Of a stretch of 64,000 nt of DNA, positions 31,908 to 41,427 are shown piece by piece. The position numbers were made by a program, and so were the translations under genes. How positions within the stretch are numbered: the first letter of the stretch is position 1; every line of letters starts with the position of its first letter. Source of the stretch: Candidatus Contendibacter sp. (GTDB taxonomy: Bacteria; Pseudomonadota; Gammaproteobacteria; Competibacterales; Competibacteraceae); NCBI GenBank assembly GCA_029624765.1, contig JARSSO010000032.1:20377-84376 (forward strand), written 5' to 3'. Below the pieces are notes generated by a model that was not told where the DNA came from, searched no databases, and saw only the letters and a program-made list of their open reading frames with translations.

Positions 31908-32480
31908 ATGAACCAAGCCCAAGCCATCCCCTACTTGACTCCCTACGATCAACTGCTTGCCCTGCCGGAAAACCAGGTGGGGGAGATCATCGGCGGTCAA
32001 CTCTACATCCAACAAAATCGACCCACCGGACCACAAATCGCAGCGGTGGGGGCCATCATCAGCATTCTCGGCCTGCCATTCCACCGAGGGCAAGAAGGGC
32101 CAGGCGGCTGGTGGATTCTGACCGAACCCGAAATTCACTTGATCCGCGACACCGAAATCGCCGTGCCCGATCTGGCCGGTTGGCGGCGCGAACGGATGCC
32201 GACCGTTCCCCGCGACCACCGGTTCGAGGTCGTCCCCGACTGGGTTTGCGAAATCCTCTCGCCCTCCACGGCACAGAAAGATCGAACCCTGAAATTGCCG
32301 CTTTACGCCCGTTACGGCGTCGCTCATGCCTGGCTGGTCGATCCGCTGGCGCGCACGCTGGAAGCCTTCGAGTTGCGCGACGGTCGCTGGCTGCTGCTCG
32401 GCGCCATCCGGGAAGACGATCCGGTCTGCTTCCCGCCCTTCGCGGCGGTCACGTTTTCGCTCGCCGATCTGTGGGTTTGA
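31908..32480 (+). CDS. Uma2 family PD-(D/E)XK nuclease-fold protein
   Basis: 190 residues. The Uma2 (DUF820) pattern is clear: an N-terminal YDQLLALPENQVGEIIGGQL, then the catalytic strands AVPDLAGWRRERMP (Asp) and WVCEILSPSTAQKDRTLKLP (Glu and Lys), and ARYGVAHAWLVDPLARTLEA. The fold is that of restriction endonucleases, and the acidic and Lys residues are kept. Uma2 genes are abundant in cyanobacteria and some proteobacteria and have no settled function. It begins 18 bases after the CHAT-STAND gene on the same strand and may share the transcript. Confidence 0.87.
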   Translation: MNQAQAIPYLTPYDQLLALPENQVGEIIGGQLYIQQNRPTGPQIAAVGAIISILGLPFHRGQEGPGGWWILTEPEIHLIRDTEIAVPDLAGWRRERMPTVPRDHRFEVVPDWVCEILSPSTAQKDRTLKLPLYARYGVAHAWLVDPLARTLEAFELRDGRWLLLGAIREDDPVCFPPFAAVTFSLADLWV

Positions 32481-32495
32481 AGGGAGGTGTTCGCC

Positions 32496-33050
32496 ATGAC
32501 AATCGCCACGAAACCACGAGCCACTTTTGACGACCTCTACCGCGTACCCGAGCACGGCAAGGCCGAACTGGTCAATGGAGAATTGCAACGCATGAGTCCA
32601 ACGGGAGATATGCCCAGCCGCGCTGGTGGTTCGATTTACCTCAGCTTGCGCTGGTACGAACGCAAGATAGCGGGACGCGCTTACCCGGATAACGCCGGTT
32701 TCAAGGTCAATCTGCCCAACCGACAGTCGTTCAGCCCGGATGTCGCTTTCCATACCGGCAAACCGACCGGCATGAAGTTTCTGGAAGGCGCCCCCGTCTT
32801 CGCCGTCGAGATTCGCAGCGAGAACGACTACGGACCCCAAGCCGAAAAAGACATAGCGGCCAAACGCACCGATTACTTCGCCGCCGGCGCCTTGGTGGTG
32901 TGGGATGTCGACTTGTTGAGCGAGAATGTCGTGCGCGTCTATCGAGCGAACGCGCCAGATTGTCCCGCCCTTTACCGGCGTGGCGACATGGCCGAGGCCG
33001 AGCCCGCCGTTCCCGGCTGGTCCATGCCGGTTGACGACCTATTCAGTTGA
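32496..33050 (+). CDS. Uma2 family PD-(D/E)XK nuclease-fold protein (second copy)
   Basis: 184 residues from the ATG at 32496, with AGGGAGG eight bases upstream; the GTG at 32487 lies too close to that site. Uma2 features: FDDLYRVPEHGKAELVNGEL, the catalytic region FSPDVAFHTGKPTG, and FAVEIRSENDYGPQ with a later KRTDYFAAGALVVWDVD. It is diverged from the gene 15 bases upstream, so this is not a recent tandem duplication. The catalytic Asp and Glu are in place. Role unknown; it may belong to the island or simply be another solitary Uma2 gene. Confidence 0.86.
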   Translation: MTIATKPRATFDDLYRVPEHGKAELVNGELQRMSPTGDMPSRAGGSIYLSLRWYERKIAGRAYPDNAGFKVNLPNRQSFSPDVAFHTGKPTGMKFLEGAPVFAVEIRSENDYGPQAEKDIAAKRTDYFAAGALVVWDVDLLSENVVRVYRANAPDCPALYRRGDMAEAEPAVPGWSMPVDDLFS

Positions 33051-33090
33051 CTGCTTTACTGTTTTTTCACTCCCCAACCCTACTGCATTC

Positions 33091-34308
33091 ATGACGACCA
33101 CTGCGAAAGCCCTTCCCGATTTCGCTCCGCTACGCCTGCGCAAGGATGAAGACCGCCGCCTGCGCGCCGGCCATCTCTGGGTCTACAGCAACGAAATCGA
33201 TGTCGAAGCCACCCCGCTGCGCGACTTCCAGCCCGGCCAGCCGGTCGCGATTCAGGCCAGCAACGGCAAGACACTCGGCACCGGCTACATCAATCCGCAC
33301 GCCTTGCTGTGCGCCCGGCTGGTCAGCCGCGATCCCGATCATCCGCTCGGTCCCTCGCTGCTGGTGCATCGCCTGAACGTGGCGCTGAGCCTGCGCGAGC
33401 GGCTGTACGACCGGCCGTTCTACCGGCTGGTTTACGGCGAGGGCGACGGGCTGCCGGGCTTGATCGTGGACCGCTACGGCGACTTGTGCGTCGCCCAGGT
33501 CACCACCGCCGGCATGGACCGACTCAAGGACGACATCCTCGCCGCACTGCAAAAAGTGCTGAAACCGGCGGCGGTGTTGTGGCGCAACGACAGTCCAGTG
33601 CGAGAACTGGAAGGGCTGGAACGGTACGTCGCCGACGCCGCCGGCGCCGTGCCGGAAACCGTCACGGTCGAGGAAGACGGGTTGCGCTTCCAGGTCGCGC
33701 CACGCACCGGGCAGAAAACCGGCTGGTTCCACGACCAGCGCGACAACCGCGCCCGGCTGGATCGCTACGTTCGAGATCGGCGGGTATTGGACGTGTTCAG
33801 CTATACCGGCGCCTGGAGCGTGCGAGCGGCGGTGCGCGGCGCGCGGGAGGTGCTGTGCGTGGATTCCTCCGCCCCGGCATTGGAACAGGCAACGGCCAAC
33901 GCGGCGCTAAATGGCGTCGGCGACCGGGTGCAAATCCGCCAAGGCGACGCCTTCGATGTGCTGAAAGGCTTGCGCGAAGCCCGCGAACGGTTCGACGTGG
34001 TGATCGTGGATCCGCCCGCGTTCGTCAAGCGCCGCAAGGATTTCAAGGAGGGCGCGCTGGCCTACCGGCGGCTCAACGAAATGGCGATGCAGGTACTTGA
34101 ACGCGATGGCTTGCTGGTGTCCTGCTCCTGCTCGCAACTGCTCTCGCGCGACACGCTGATTCAAACGCTCTTGCAGGGATCGCGACACCTCGACCGCAAT
34201 CTGGTGATTCTGGAACAGGGCCGGCAAGGGCCGGATCATCCGGTGCACCCCGCCATTCCCGAAACCGATTATCTCAAGATGATCGTCGCGCGAGTGCTGC
34301 CGGCTTGA
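33091..34308 (+). CDS. rlmI: 23S rRNA (cytosine-C5) methyltransferase, RlmI family
   Basis: 405 residues from the ATG at 33091; E. coli RlmI has 396. The N-terminal PUA domain (about 10-85) starts LRLRKDEDRRLRAGHLWVYS. The SAM-binding Rossmann fold follows, with RRVLDVFSYTGAWSVRAAVR, the catalytic loop VIVDPPAFVKRRKDFKEG, and SCSCSQLLS near the C-terminus. The enzyme methylates C1962 of 23S rRNA in E. coli. It marks the return to housekeeping genes after the island. Confidence 0.9.
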   Translation: MTTTAKALPDFAPLRLRKDEDRRLRAGHLWVYSNEIDVEATPLRDFQPGQPVAIQASNGKTLGTGYINPHALLCARLVSRDPDHPLGPSLLVHRLNVALSLRERLYDRPFYRLVYGEGDGLPGLIVDRYGDLCVAQVTTAGMDRLKDDILAALQKVLKPAAVLWRNDSPVRELEGLERYVADAAGAVPETVTVEEDGLRFQVAPRTGQKTGWFHDQRDNRARLDRYVRDRRVLDVFSYTGAWSVRAAVRGAREVLCVDSSAPALEQATANAALNGVGDRVQIRQGDAFDVLKGLREARERFDVVIVDPPAFVKRRKDFKEGALAYRRLNEMAMQVLERDGLLVSCSCSQLLSRDTLIQTLLQGSRHLDRNLVILEQGRQGPDHPVHPAIPETDYLKMIVARVLPA

Positions 34309-34345
34309 AGAGATGTAGCGATCCAACTGATCGACCGACGACGGT

Positions 34346-34633
34346 ATGCCCATGAACGACCACGATATTCGGCAACTCATCCCCCTTCTGGAAGAAATCC
34401 GCGACAACCAAAGGATCCAATTGGAACGCCAGGCCGAGGCGCTGGCGCTGCAACGCGAGCAGTTCGCGCTGGTCCAGAAGCAAACCGAACGCGCCGAGCG
34501 CCTTCAAGATCGCGCCGAGGAGCTTCAAGTCAAGGGCGCGCAGCTCGTCACGGGCGCGCGCAAGAGCATGGTGGTTATCGTCCCCCTGATCGTCGCCTTG
34601 CTTGTTTATCTGAGTTGGCTCATTTTTCGCTGA
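34346..34633 (+). CDS. Small coiled-coil protein with C-terminal membrane anchor
   Basis: 95 residues. Residues about 10-65 form a charged coiled coil rich in Gln, Glu, Arg and Leu (LEEIRDNQRIQLERQAEALA). One hydrophobic helix at about 75-93 ends the protein, giving a tail-anchored layout with the coil probably in the cytoplasm. It lies between rlmI and lgt, 18 bases before lgt, and may be co-transcribed with it. No family recognised. Confidence 0.6.
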   Translation: MPMNDHDIRQLIPLLEEIRDNQRIQLERQAEALALQREQFALVQKQTERAERLQDRAEELQVKGAQLVTGARKSMVVIVPLIVALLVYLSWLIFR

Positions 34634-34651
34634 GCGATCACGGAGTTTGTC

Positions 34652-35455
34652 ATGCTCATCCATCCCAATTTCGACCCGGTGGCGTTCAGCTTGGGACCGC
34701 TGCACGTGCGCTGGTATGGCCTGATGTACCTGTTGGGTTTCCTGGCTGGCTGGGCGCTGGGCCGCTATCGCGCCAACCGGCCCGGCTCCGGCTGGACCGC
34801 CGCCCAAGTGGACGATTTGGTGTTCTACATCGCCCTCGGCGTCATTCTGGGTGGCCGAATCGGGTACGTCCTGTTCTACGGATTCGGCAACTTCCTGCGC
34901 GATCCACTGGCGCTGTTCCGCGTCTGGGAAGGCGGCATGTCGTTTCACGGCGGCTTTCTCGGCGTGCTGCTGGCAATGACGCTGTTCGTCCGCAAGCACC
35001 AAAAGCAATTTTGGCCGACGGTCGATTTCATCGCGCCGCTGATTACGCCGGGGCTGTTCTTTGGGCGGATCGGCAATTTCATCAACGGCGAACTGTGGGG
35101 GCGGGTGACCGATCTGCCGTGGGGGATGGTATTCCCCCAGACCGGCGACGGTTTGCCACGCCACCCTTCGCAACTGTACGAGGCGGCGCTGGAAGGGGTG
35201 GCGCTGTTCCTGATCCTGTGGCTGTTCTCCGCCAGGCCGCGCCCGGCCATGGCGGTGTCTGGCGTGTTCGCGCTGAGCTACGGCGTGTTCCGGTTTCTGG
35301 TCGAGTTCGTCCGCCAGCCGGACCCGCAACTCGGCTATCTCGCCTTCGGCTGGGTGACCATGGGGCAATTGCTGTCGCTGCCGTTGGTCGTGGTTGGGGT
35401 GATTCTGCTAAGACTGGCCTATCGCCGGCCAGCAGCCGAAATGCCCGCCGGGTGA
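34652..35455 (+). CDS. lgt: Prolipoprotein diacylglyceryl transferase
   Basis: 267 residues with about seven membrane helices. It starts [20 protein letters not shown]. The conserved loop MSFHGGFLG holds the essential His, and the Lgt signature is [20 protein letters not shown]. The Arg in [13 protein letters not shown] is also conserved. It transfers diacylglycerol from phosphatidylglycerol to the lipobox Cys of prelipoproteins in the inner membrane. The window holds likely substrates, such as the phospholipase B-like lipoprotein. Confidence 0.96.
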   Translation: MLIHPNFDPVAFSLGPLHVRWYGLMYLLGFLAGWALGRYRANRPGSGWTAAQVDDLVFYIALGVILGGRIGYVLFYGFGNFLRDPLALFRVWEGGMSFHGGFLGVLLAMTLFVRKHQKQFWPTVDFIAPLITPGLFFGRIGNFINGELWGRVTDLPWGMVFPQTGDGLPRHPSQLYEAALEGVALFLILWLFSARPRPAMAVSGVFALSYGVFRFLVEFVRQPDPQLGYLAFGWVTMGQLLSLPLVVVGVILLRLAYRRPAAEMPAG

Positions 35456-35470
35456 CGGGCGCGGCGGGTT

Positions 35471-36214
35471 TCAGTTGGGATAACGATACGTGATGCTCAC
35501 ATTCTGCATTCCCTGCTGGGCATCGAGCAGATTGGACGCGCCGCGATAGGACAGCAGGCGGCGGGTTTGGCGGTCGTAGCGGACTTCCAGCCTGGGCGCG
35601 ACCAGCCGCAGCAACCAGTTGTCCGCCTCGATGCTGAACGCCGCCACCCCCGGTTCGCCCGGTTCCAGCCGGCGGATGCGGAAGACGTAGTCCCGACCTT
35701 CGAGTGGAACCAGGAACCGGACCTGCCGGACCGCGTCGCCTTCGGCCAGTTCGTTCAGGTGATCGCGCAGGTACATGTGCAGACCCTGGCCGGTGACCAT
35801 GTCGTCTTCCAGCCGCACCCGATCCTGCTGCACTGGCGCGTTCTGGTCGGCGCGACCGTAGATCTTGACCCAACGGCCATCCACGAAGGTGCCGTCCTGC
35901 CGGCCGAAGCGGCGATCCTCGAAGGCGTAGCTCGGCACATAGGGATGGGTGGTGAAATTGGAGGTCAACACCGCGATTTCCTTGCCCCCCGCGTCCCGAT
36001 AGCGGGTTTCGTTGCGTTGGGGACGTCCGTTTTCGTAAATCATCCGGTGTTCCTCGGTGTAGGCGATTTCGCCGCGCTCGTCGCGGGCGACGCCCTGGAA
36101 CACCTCTTCCCGGCGGTCGGTGGCCATGGCCCAGGCGGGCAGGGTGGCGTCGGTTAGCAGCAACAACCCGAAGGTGGCGGCGTTCAGGCATTTCGTCATC
36201 CTGGGGAGCATCAT
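35471..36214 (-). CDS. Conserved secreted protein of unknown function
   Basis: 247 residues with a signal peptide (about 1-29, cleavage near AWA). The mature protein is rich in charged beta-strand-like segments (EEHRMIYENGRPQRNETRYR, then RFGRQDGTFVDGRWVKIYGR) and ends NVSITYRYPN. The pattern suggests an all-beta periplasmic or outer-membrane-associated protein, but I do not recognise a family. It converges with lgt, leaving 15 bases between stops. Confidence 0.6.
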   Translation of the reverse strand: MMLPRMTKCLNAATFGLLLLTDATLPAWAMATDRREEVFQGVARDERGEIAYTEEHRMIYENGRPQRNETRYRDAGGKEIAVLTSNFTTHPYVPSYAFEDRRFGRQDGTFVDGRWVKIYGRADQNAPVQQDRVRLEDDMVTGQGLHMYLRDHLNELAEGDAVRQVRFLVPLEGRDYVFRIRRLEPGEPGVAAFSIEADNWLLRLVAPRLEVRYDRQTRRLLSYRGASNLLDAQQGMQNVSITYRYPN

Positions 36215-36411
36215 GGGTCATGTCCTCCTGTGCCAGTAGGAATATAGTTACTGGAACAGACCGAGCTTTGTCGCCAAGGTTCGGCAAGGGCGGCGATGAC
36301 CTGGCTTGAATCGGAATGCACAACCAAACCGTTTTCGAGCGGTCTTCATACGAATTCAAGCAGGAATTCGCTCAAGACATCGTTCCAGTTTCGATCCAGA
36401 GGATTGCATTC

Positions 36412-36702
36412 ATGTACGTTTGCATGTGCAAGTCGGTTTCCGACCACCAAATTCGGCAGGCGGTCGAGCAAGGCGCCCGCGGCTTCGGCGATCTGAGTGT
36501 CCGTTTAGGCGTGGGCATCGACTGCGGGAAGTGCGTCGAGGGGGTCAATGCCTTGCTCCAGGAATGCCGGAGCGCCCCCGCTCCGCCACCGTCCGCTCCA
36601 GCGGAGGTCGTTCCGAATCCGAGCCCTTCGACTGCCGCGCCCGCGCCGACGGTGCCAAGGGAACCCGCCCCGGCCCACGCCTGGTTCGCCATCGACTTGT
36701 GA
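36412..36702 (+). CDS. bfd: Bacterioferritin-associated ferredoxin-like [2Fe-2S] protein with Pro-rich tail
   Basis: 96 residues from the ATG at 36412, with AGAGGA nine bases upstream. Cys4 and Cys6 (YVCMCKSV) and the C-terminal pair in GIDCGKCVEGVNALLQ form the CxC...CxxC cluster site of Bfd, within a helix-turn-helix-like fold (VSDHQIRQAVEQGARGFGDL). Bfd supplies electrons to release iron from bacterioferritin. Residues 57 onward are an Ala/Pro/Ser tail ending AHAWFAIDL, absent from normal Bfd (about 64 residues). No bacterioferritin gene is adjacent. Confidence 0.83.
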   Translation: MYVCMCKSVSDHQIRQAVEQGARGFGDLSVRLGVGIDCGKCVEGVNALLQECRSAPAPPPSAPAEVVPNPSPSTAAPAPTVPREPAPAHAWFAIDL

Positions 36703-36886
36703 GGAGGCGAGGGAATCGCCGTCGGCAAGCCCGGCGACCGGCCCACGGAACCTCGCGCGAACTGCCGCGTTCAGTGGTTTCGTGCTACGATCTTTATATT
36801 GCACCGTGTCAAACGCCGTGATCGGTCGCTTGAATCGCCGCCGCATCCGAGCCGTCAACAAAACGAGGAATCCAGGGGAGTCACCG

Positions 36887-38167
36887 ATGCTGATCTACAA
36901 TCTCTTTCCCTTGCTGGCCGGCCCGTTCGGGAATTGGGAACCACATTTCAAACGGGCGGCCGACATGGGCTTCGACTGGATTTTCGTCAATCCCGTCCAG
37001 AAGCCCGGTTACTCGGGCAGCCTGTACTCCATCGTGGATTATTTTCAGCTCAATCCCCTGCTGGTGGATCCGAAATCCAAGCTCACTCCCGAACAACAGG
37101 TCAAGGCGGCGCTCGCCGTGGCCGAAAAACTCGGCCTCAAGGTCATGGTCGACCTGGTCATCAACCACTGCGCCTTCGATTCCGAACTGACGCGCCAGCA
37201 TCCGGAATGGTTCGTCCAGGAAAACGGCAACGTCGCTCACCCGTTCTGCATGGAAAACGGCCACAAGGTGGTCTGGGGCGACCTGGCGCTGTTCAATCAC
37301 CCGCATACCTCCGATCCGGACGGGCTTTATCGCTACTGCTACCGAGTCGTCGAATATCTGCTGGAACTGGGCTTCAAGGGCTTTCGCTGCGACGCGGCTT
37401 ACCAGATTCCCAGAAACACCTGGAGCCGGCTGATTCACGACGTTCGGCAAAAATACCCCGGCACGGTCTTCACCGCCGAAACCCTGGGCTGCACCGCCGA
37501 TCAGACCAAGCAAACCGCCCAGGCCGGCTTCGATTACGTGTTCAACAGTTCCAAATGGTGGGATTTCCACGGCGCCTGGCTGATGGAGCAGTATCAATTG
37601 GTCCGCGACATCGCCCCCTCCATCAGCTTCCCGGAAAGCCACGATACCGACCGATTGTTTCAGGAAGTCCACGGCAACGAAGCGGCGATGAAGCAGCGTT
37701 ATCTGTTTTCCGCCCTGTTTTCCGCCGGCGTGATGATTCCCATCGGCTTCGAGTACGGCTTCCGCCGCCGCCTGCATGTGGTCAATACCCGACCCGACGA
37801 CTGGGAACAGCCGAACATCGACTTGCGCGAATTCATCACCCACGTCAACGCCATCAAGCGTCAGTACAAGGTTTTCCAGGAAGAATGCCCCACCACCATC
37901 CTGCCTTACCAGAATCCGAACATTCTGGTGATGTGGAAGGCGTCGACCAAGACCCACGACGAAGCGCTGATCCTGCTCAACAAGGATCCCTGGAATCACC
38001 AGTACTTCTACGCCGAAAACCTCGGCACCTACATTCAGGCCGGCGCGCCCCTGGTGGACGTATCGCCGGAATACGCCCTGGAGTACATCCCGCGGCCGTT
38101 TTCCTACGATTTGCGTCCGGGCCAGGCGTTCGTCATGGTCACCAGCCGCGACCTTCCGCCGGGCTGA
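36887..38167 (+). CDS. GH13 family alpha-glucan-active enzyme
   Basis: 426 residues from the ATG at 36887 with AGGGGAG upstream. The four alpha-amylase family regions are present: I VMVDLVINHCAFDSE, II GFKGFRCDAAYQIP (nucleophile Asp), III VFTAETLG (acid/base Glu) and IV SFPESHDTDRLFQEV (His-Asp). It is compact, with no starch-binding domain and no signal peptide, so it acts in the cytoplasm. It is first in a set with glycogen synthase and two GH57 enzymes. Whether it hydrolyses or transfers glucan is not deducible; a GlgE-like maltosyltransferase would be longer. Confidence 0.85.
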   Translation: MLIYNLFPLLAGPFGNWEPHFKRAADMGFDWIFVNPVQKPGYSGSLYSIVDYFQLNPLLVDPKSKLTPEQQVKAALAVAEKLGLKVMVDLVINHCAFDSELTRQHPEWFVQENGNVAHPFCMENGHKVVWGDLALFNHPHTSDPDGLYRYCYRVVEYLLELGFKGFRCDAAYQIPRNTWSRLIHDVRQKYPGTVFTAETLGCTADQTKQTAQAGFDYVFNSSKWWDFHGAWLMEQYQLVRDIAPSISFPESHDTDRLFQEVHGNEAAMKQRYLFSALFSAGVMIPIGFEYGFRRRLHVVNTRPDDWEQPNIDLREFITHVNAIKRQYKVFQEECPTTILPYQNPNILVMWKASTKTHDEALILLNKDPWNHQYFYAENLGTYIQAGAPLVDVSPEYALEYIPRPFSYDLRPGQAFVMVTSRDLPPG

Positions 38168-38262
38168 ACCGCCGCGCCGCCCTGGTTCGGATCTTGTGAA
38201 CGAGGGAGGCCTGGACCAGGGGGTCGGGGGCCGGAACCCGAAAAACATAAGGATGAACTTGT

Positions 38263-39735
38263 ATGTACATTGTACAGATTGCTCCTGAATGCGCCCCCGT
38301 CGCGAAAGTCGGCGGGTTGGCGGATGTGATTTTTGGCCTGAGCCGGGAGATGGAAATCCGCGGCAACGAGGTCCACATCATTCTGCCGAAGTACGACTGC
38401 ATGCGTTACGACCAGATCTGGGGGTTGCAGATCAGCATGCAGGACCTATGGGTGCCGTGGTACAACGGCGCCGTGCACTGCACGGTGTGGTTCGGCTTCG
38501 TGCACGGCCGCAAGTGCTTTTTCATCGAGCCGCACTCGCAGGACAACTTCTTCAACCGCGGCCACTTCTACGGTTTCGCGGACGATGTCAGCCGCTTTGC
38601 CTTCTTCAGCAAGGCGGCGCTGGAGTTCCTGCTCAAGGACAATCGCCGACCCGACATCATTCATTGCCACGACTGGCAGACCGGACTGGTGCCCGTGCTG
38701 TTGTTCGAGCAGTACGCCCATGCCGGGATGCACTGGCAGCGGGTCTGCTACACCATTCACAACTTCAAGCATCAGGGCCTGACCGGCGAGTACGTGTTGT
38801 GGGCCACGGGCCTGACCAACATCGCCCATTACTTCAACTACGACCGCCTGCGCGACCACTTCAATCACACCGCCGTCAATCTGATGAAGGGCGGCATCGT
38901 TTACTCCAATTTCGTGACGACGGTGTCGCCAACCCATTCGCACGAGGCGCGCTTCACCGATCAGAGCAGCGGTCTGGGACCGACCCTGAACATCCATCAG
39001 AGCAAGTTTGGCGGCGTGCTCAATGGCATCGATTACGATGTCTGGAATCCGGAAGTTGACCCCCACATCGCCGAGCGCTACGGCATCGACACCCTGGACC
39101 AGAAGTACGCCAACAAGGAAGCGCTGCGCGACCGGTTGTGGCTGAGCAAGGAATACAAGCCGATCATCGCCTACGTGGGCCGACTGGACAGCCAGAAGGG
39201 CGTCCATCTGATTCATCACGCCATTTTCTACGCCCTGCGCAACAATGCCCAGTTCGTGTTGCTCGGCTCCAGCCCCGACCCGCACATCAACCAGCATTTC
39301 TGGAACCTCAAGCGGCACCTCAACGACAGTCCGGATTGCCACCTTGAACTGGGCTTCAACGAGGAGTTGTCGCACTTGATCTACGCGGGAGCGGACATGA
39401 TCGTCATGCCCAGCCTGTTCGAGCCCTGCGGCCTGACCCAGATGATCGCCCTGAAGTACGGCACGGTGCCGATCGTGCGCGAGGTCGGCGGTCTCAAGGA
39501 CACGGTGTTCGACAAGGACTATGCCCACAAGCCTTGGGAAGAGCGCAATGGCTACGTGTTCCAGGGCGCCGATCATGCCGGGGTCGAATCGGCCATGCAT
39601 CGCGCCATCGCCCTGTGGCACGCCTATCCCGACGACTTCCGTCAGTTGATGATCCACGGCATGAGCTACGATTACTCCTGGTGCCGGCCCGGCCAGGATT
39701 ACCTGAACATCTACGAGCACATCCGCTGCAAGTAG
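38263..39735 (+). CDS. glgA: Glycogen synthase (GT5)
   Basis: 490 residues, the usual size. The N-terminal nucleotide-sugar loop is KVGGLADVIFGLSREMEIRG (Lys15 in place of the typical KTGGL form), followed by DIIHCHDWQTGLVPVL. The C-terminal GT-B half has IAYVGRLDSQKGVHLIHHAI and the catalytic FEPCGLTQMIALKYGTVPIV. It extends alpha-1,4-glucan from ADP-glucose. It is the second gene of the glycogen set. glgC and glgB are not in this window, so branching may fall to one of the GH57 enzymes. Confidence 0.93.
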   Translation: MYIVQIAPECAPVAKVGGLADVIFGLSREMEIRGNEVHIILPKYDCMRYDQIWGLQISMQDLWVPWYNGAVHCTVWFGFVHGRKCFFIEPHSQDNFFNRGHFYGFADDVSRFAFFSKAALEFLLKDNRRPDIIHCHDWQTGLVPVLLFEQYAHAGMHWQRVCYTIHNFKHQGLTGEYVLWATGLTNIAHYFNYDRLRDHFNHTAVNLMKGGIVYSNFVTTVSPTHSHEARFTDQSSGLGPTLNIHQSKFGGVLNGIDYDVWNPEVDPHIAERYGIDTLDQKYANKEALRDRLWLSKEYKPIIAYVGRLDSQKGVHLIHHAIFYALRNNAQFVLLGSSPDPHINQHFWNLKRHLNDSPDCHLELGFNEELSHLIYAGADMIVMPSLFEPCGLTQMIALKYGTVPIVREVGGLKDTVFDKDYAHKPWEERNGYVFQGADHAGVESAMHRAIALWHAYPDDFRQLMIHGMSYDYSWCRPGQDYLNIYEHIRCK

Positions 39736-39844
39736 CCGGGCGCGGTCGCCCAGTCCGACGTTCGTCGGGAGCGGCCTTGGCCGCCATCGCGCGAGCAGCC
39801 GCGCTCCCGGCGGCGTCAGTCAATCCACCATCCGCACAGGAGTA

Positions 39845-41317
39845 ATGACCCGCATGAGCCAACTTCCAGAATACGTCGACGGTCTGCCGAACATTTGCGG
39901 TTCCGAATCGCTTGTGGAAGAGACCCTGCGCGCCGCTCGCAACCAGCCGGTGTTCCTGCCGGAAAGCCGGATCGACTTCGGCCGTATCCGCGCCGCCTGC
40001 GCCGTCGCCCTGCACATGCACCAACCGTTGATCCCGGCCGGTGGCGGCGATTTGTCCACGGCGGCCATCATCAGCAATCTCAAGTACATGATGGACAATC
40101 AGGGCATCGGCGATAATCACAATGCCCCGGTTTTCCACTGGTGCTACAAGCGGATGGGCGAATTCATCCCGCAACTGATCCACGAGGGCAAGGAGCCGCG
40201 GGTGATGCTGGAATATTCCGGCACCCTGTTTCACGGGTTGCGGGCCATGGGTTTGAACGACGTGTTCGACGCGCTCAAGAACGCGACCTGCAATCCGGGC
40301 TACCGGCGAGCGGTCGAATGGCTGGGTTGTCCGTGGGGCCACGCGGTGGCGCCCTCGACCCCGACCCAGGACTTCCGCCTGCATGTCAAGGCCTGGCAGC
40401 ACCACTTCGCCGCCATTTTCGGCCTGGAGGCGCTGGCGCGAGTTCGCGGCTTTTCGCCCTCGGAAATGGCGCTGCCCAATCATCCCGACATCGCCTACGC
40501 GTACATCAAGACCTTGGTGGACTGCGGCTATCAATGGCTGCTGGTGCAGGAACACACCGTGGAGCGGCCGGAGAACGGCTGGGGGCCGGAGAAAAAGCAC
40601 CTGCCGCACCGCCTGGTCTGCACCAATTCCAAGGGGGAGACCGTCAGCATCCTCGCCATCGTCAAGACCCAGGGCAGCGACACCAAGCTGGTGGCGCAGA
40701 TGCAGCCGTATTACGAGGCCAAGGGGCTGTCCCGCTGGGAACTGGCCGGGAAATCCGTGCCGCCGCTGGTGACCCAGATCGCCGACGGCGAGAACGGCGG
40801 GGTCATGATGAACGAGTTTCCCGGCATGTTCTTCCAGGTGACCCACGAGGCTTCCGGCTCGGACGTCCCGATGATGAACGCCACCGAGTATCTCGAACAC
40901 CTGTTCGCGGCGGGCGTCAAGGAAGCCGATTTGCCGGTGTTGCAGCCGCTGTTCCAAAAACGGATCTGGGACCGGTTCAAGCCGGGCGACGGCCCCGAGA
41001 AGCTGGAAAAAGTCATCGCCGAGCTCAAGAAGGAAGACGGCCGGTTTCACATGGACGGCGGCAGTTGGACCAACGACATTTCCTGGGTGCGGGGCTACGA
41101 CAACGTACTCGGGCCGATGGAAAAAGCCAGTTCGGCCTTTTACGAGAGGGTGCTGAAGCCTGGCGTATCGCCCAGCGACCCGCGCTATCGCAACGCTCTG
41201 TTCCATCTGATGAGTTCGCAGACCAGTTGCTACCGGTACTGGGGCCAGGGGCTGTGGACCGATTACGGACGCGAACTTTGCCGGCGGGCCAGCGCCATCG
41301 TCGAAACCGACTTTTAG
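39845..41317 (+). CDS. GH57 family glucan enzyme (larger)
   Basis: 490 residues; ATG at 39845 after AGGAG, with ATG 39854 also possible. GH57 regions are seen: region 1 AVALHMHQPLIPAGGG, region 3 with the nucleophile Glu in RGFSPSEMALPNHPD, and region 4 IADGENGGVMMNEFPGMF, which supplies the acid/base Asp. The family includes alpha-amylases, 4-alpha-glucanotransferases and glycogen-branching enzymes. No signal peptide, so cytoplasmic. The next gene is another, shorter GH57, so the pair may divide branching and debranching. Exact activity not deducible. Confidence 0.85.
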   Translation: MTRMSQLPEYVDGLPNICGSESLVEETLRAARNQPVFLPESRIDFGRIRAACAVALHMHQPLIPAGGGDLSTAAIISNLKYMMDNQGIGDNHNAPVFHWCYKRMGEFIPQLIHEGKEPRVMLEYSGTLFHGLRAMGLNDVFDALKNATCNPGYRRAVEWLGCPWGHAVAPSTPTQDFRLHVKAWQHHFAAIFGLEALARVRGFSPSEMALPNHPDIAYAYIKTLVDCGYQWLLVQEHTVERPENGWGPEKKHLPHRLVCTNSKGETVSILAIVKTQGSDTKLVAQMQPYYEAKGLSRWELAGKSVPPLVTQIADGENGGVMMNEFPGMFFQVTHEASGSDVPMMNATEYLEHLFAAGVKEADLPVLQPLFQKRIWDRFKPGDGPEKLEKVIAELKKEDGRFHMDGGSWTNDISWVRGYDNVLGPMEKASSAFYERVLKPGVSPSDPRYRNALFHLMSSQTSCYRYWGQGLWTDYGRELCRRASAIVETDF

Positions 41318-41427
41318 CGGTCGGGCCACGCCGCCGCGCCGTTCCGGTCCATGCTTGAACAAGAAGCACGCGGGGAGGAGGGTCTTCCTCACCCCCGCCA
41401 TGACTGACCATGGGAGGAGGCTTCATC

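Noticed and set aside
34237..34270. Island boundary or attachment site near rlmI
   Set aside because: No direct repeat, tRNA or integrase gene was found at either side of the 25.9-33 kb island.
39494..41401. Long leftward open frame (635 codons) opposite the GH57 gene
   Set aside because: Antisense to glgA and a complete GH57 enzyme; composition is that of a frame shadow.
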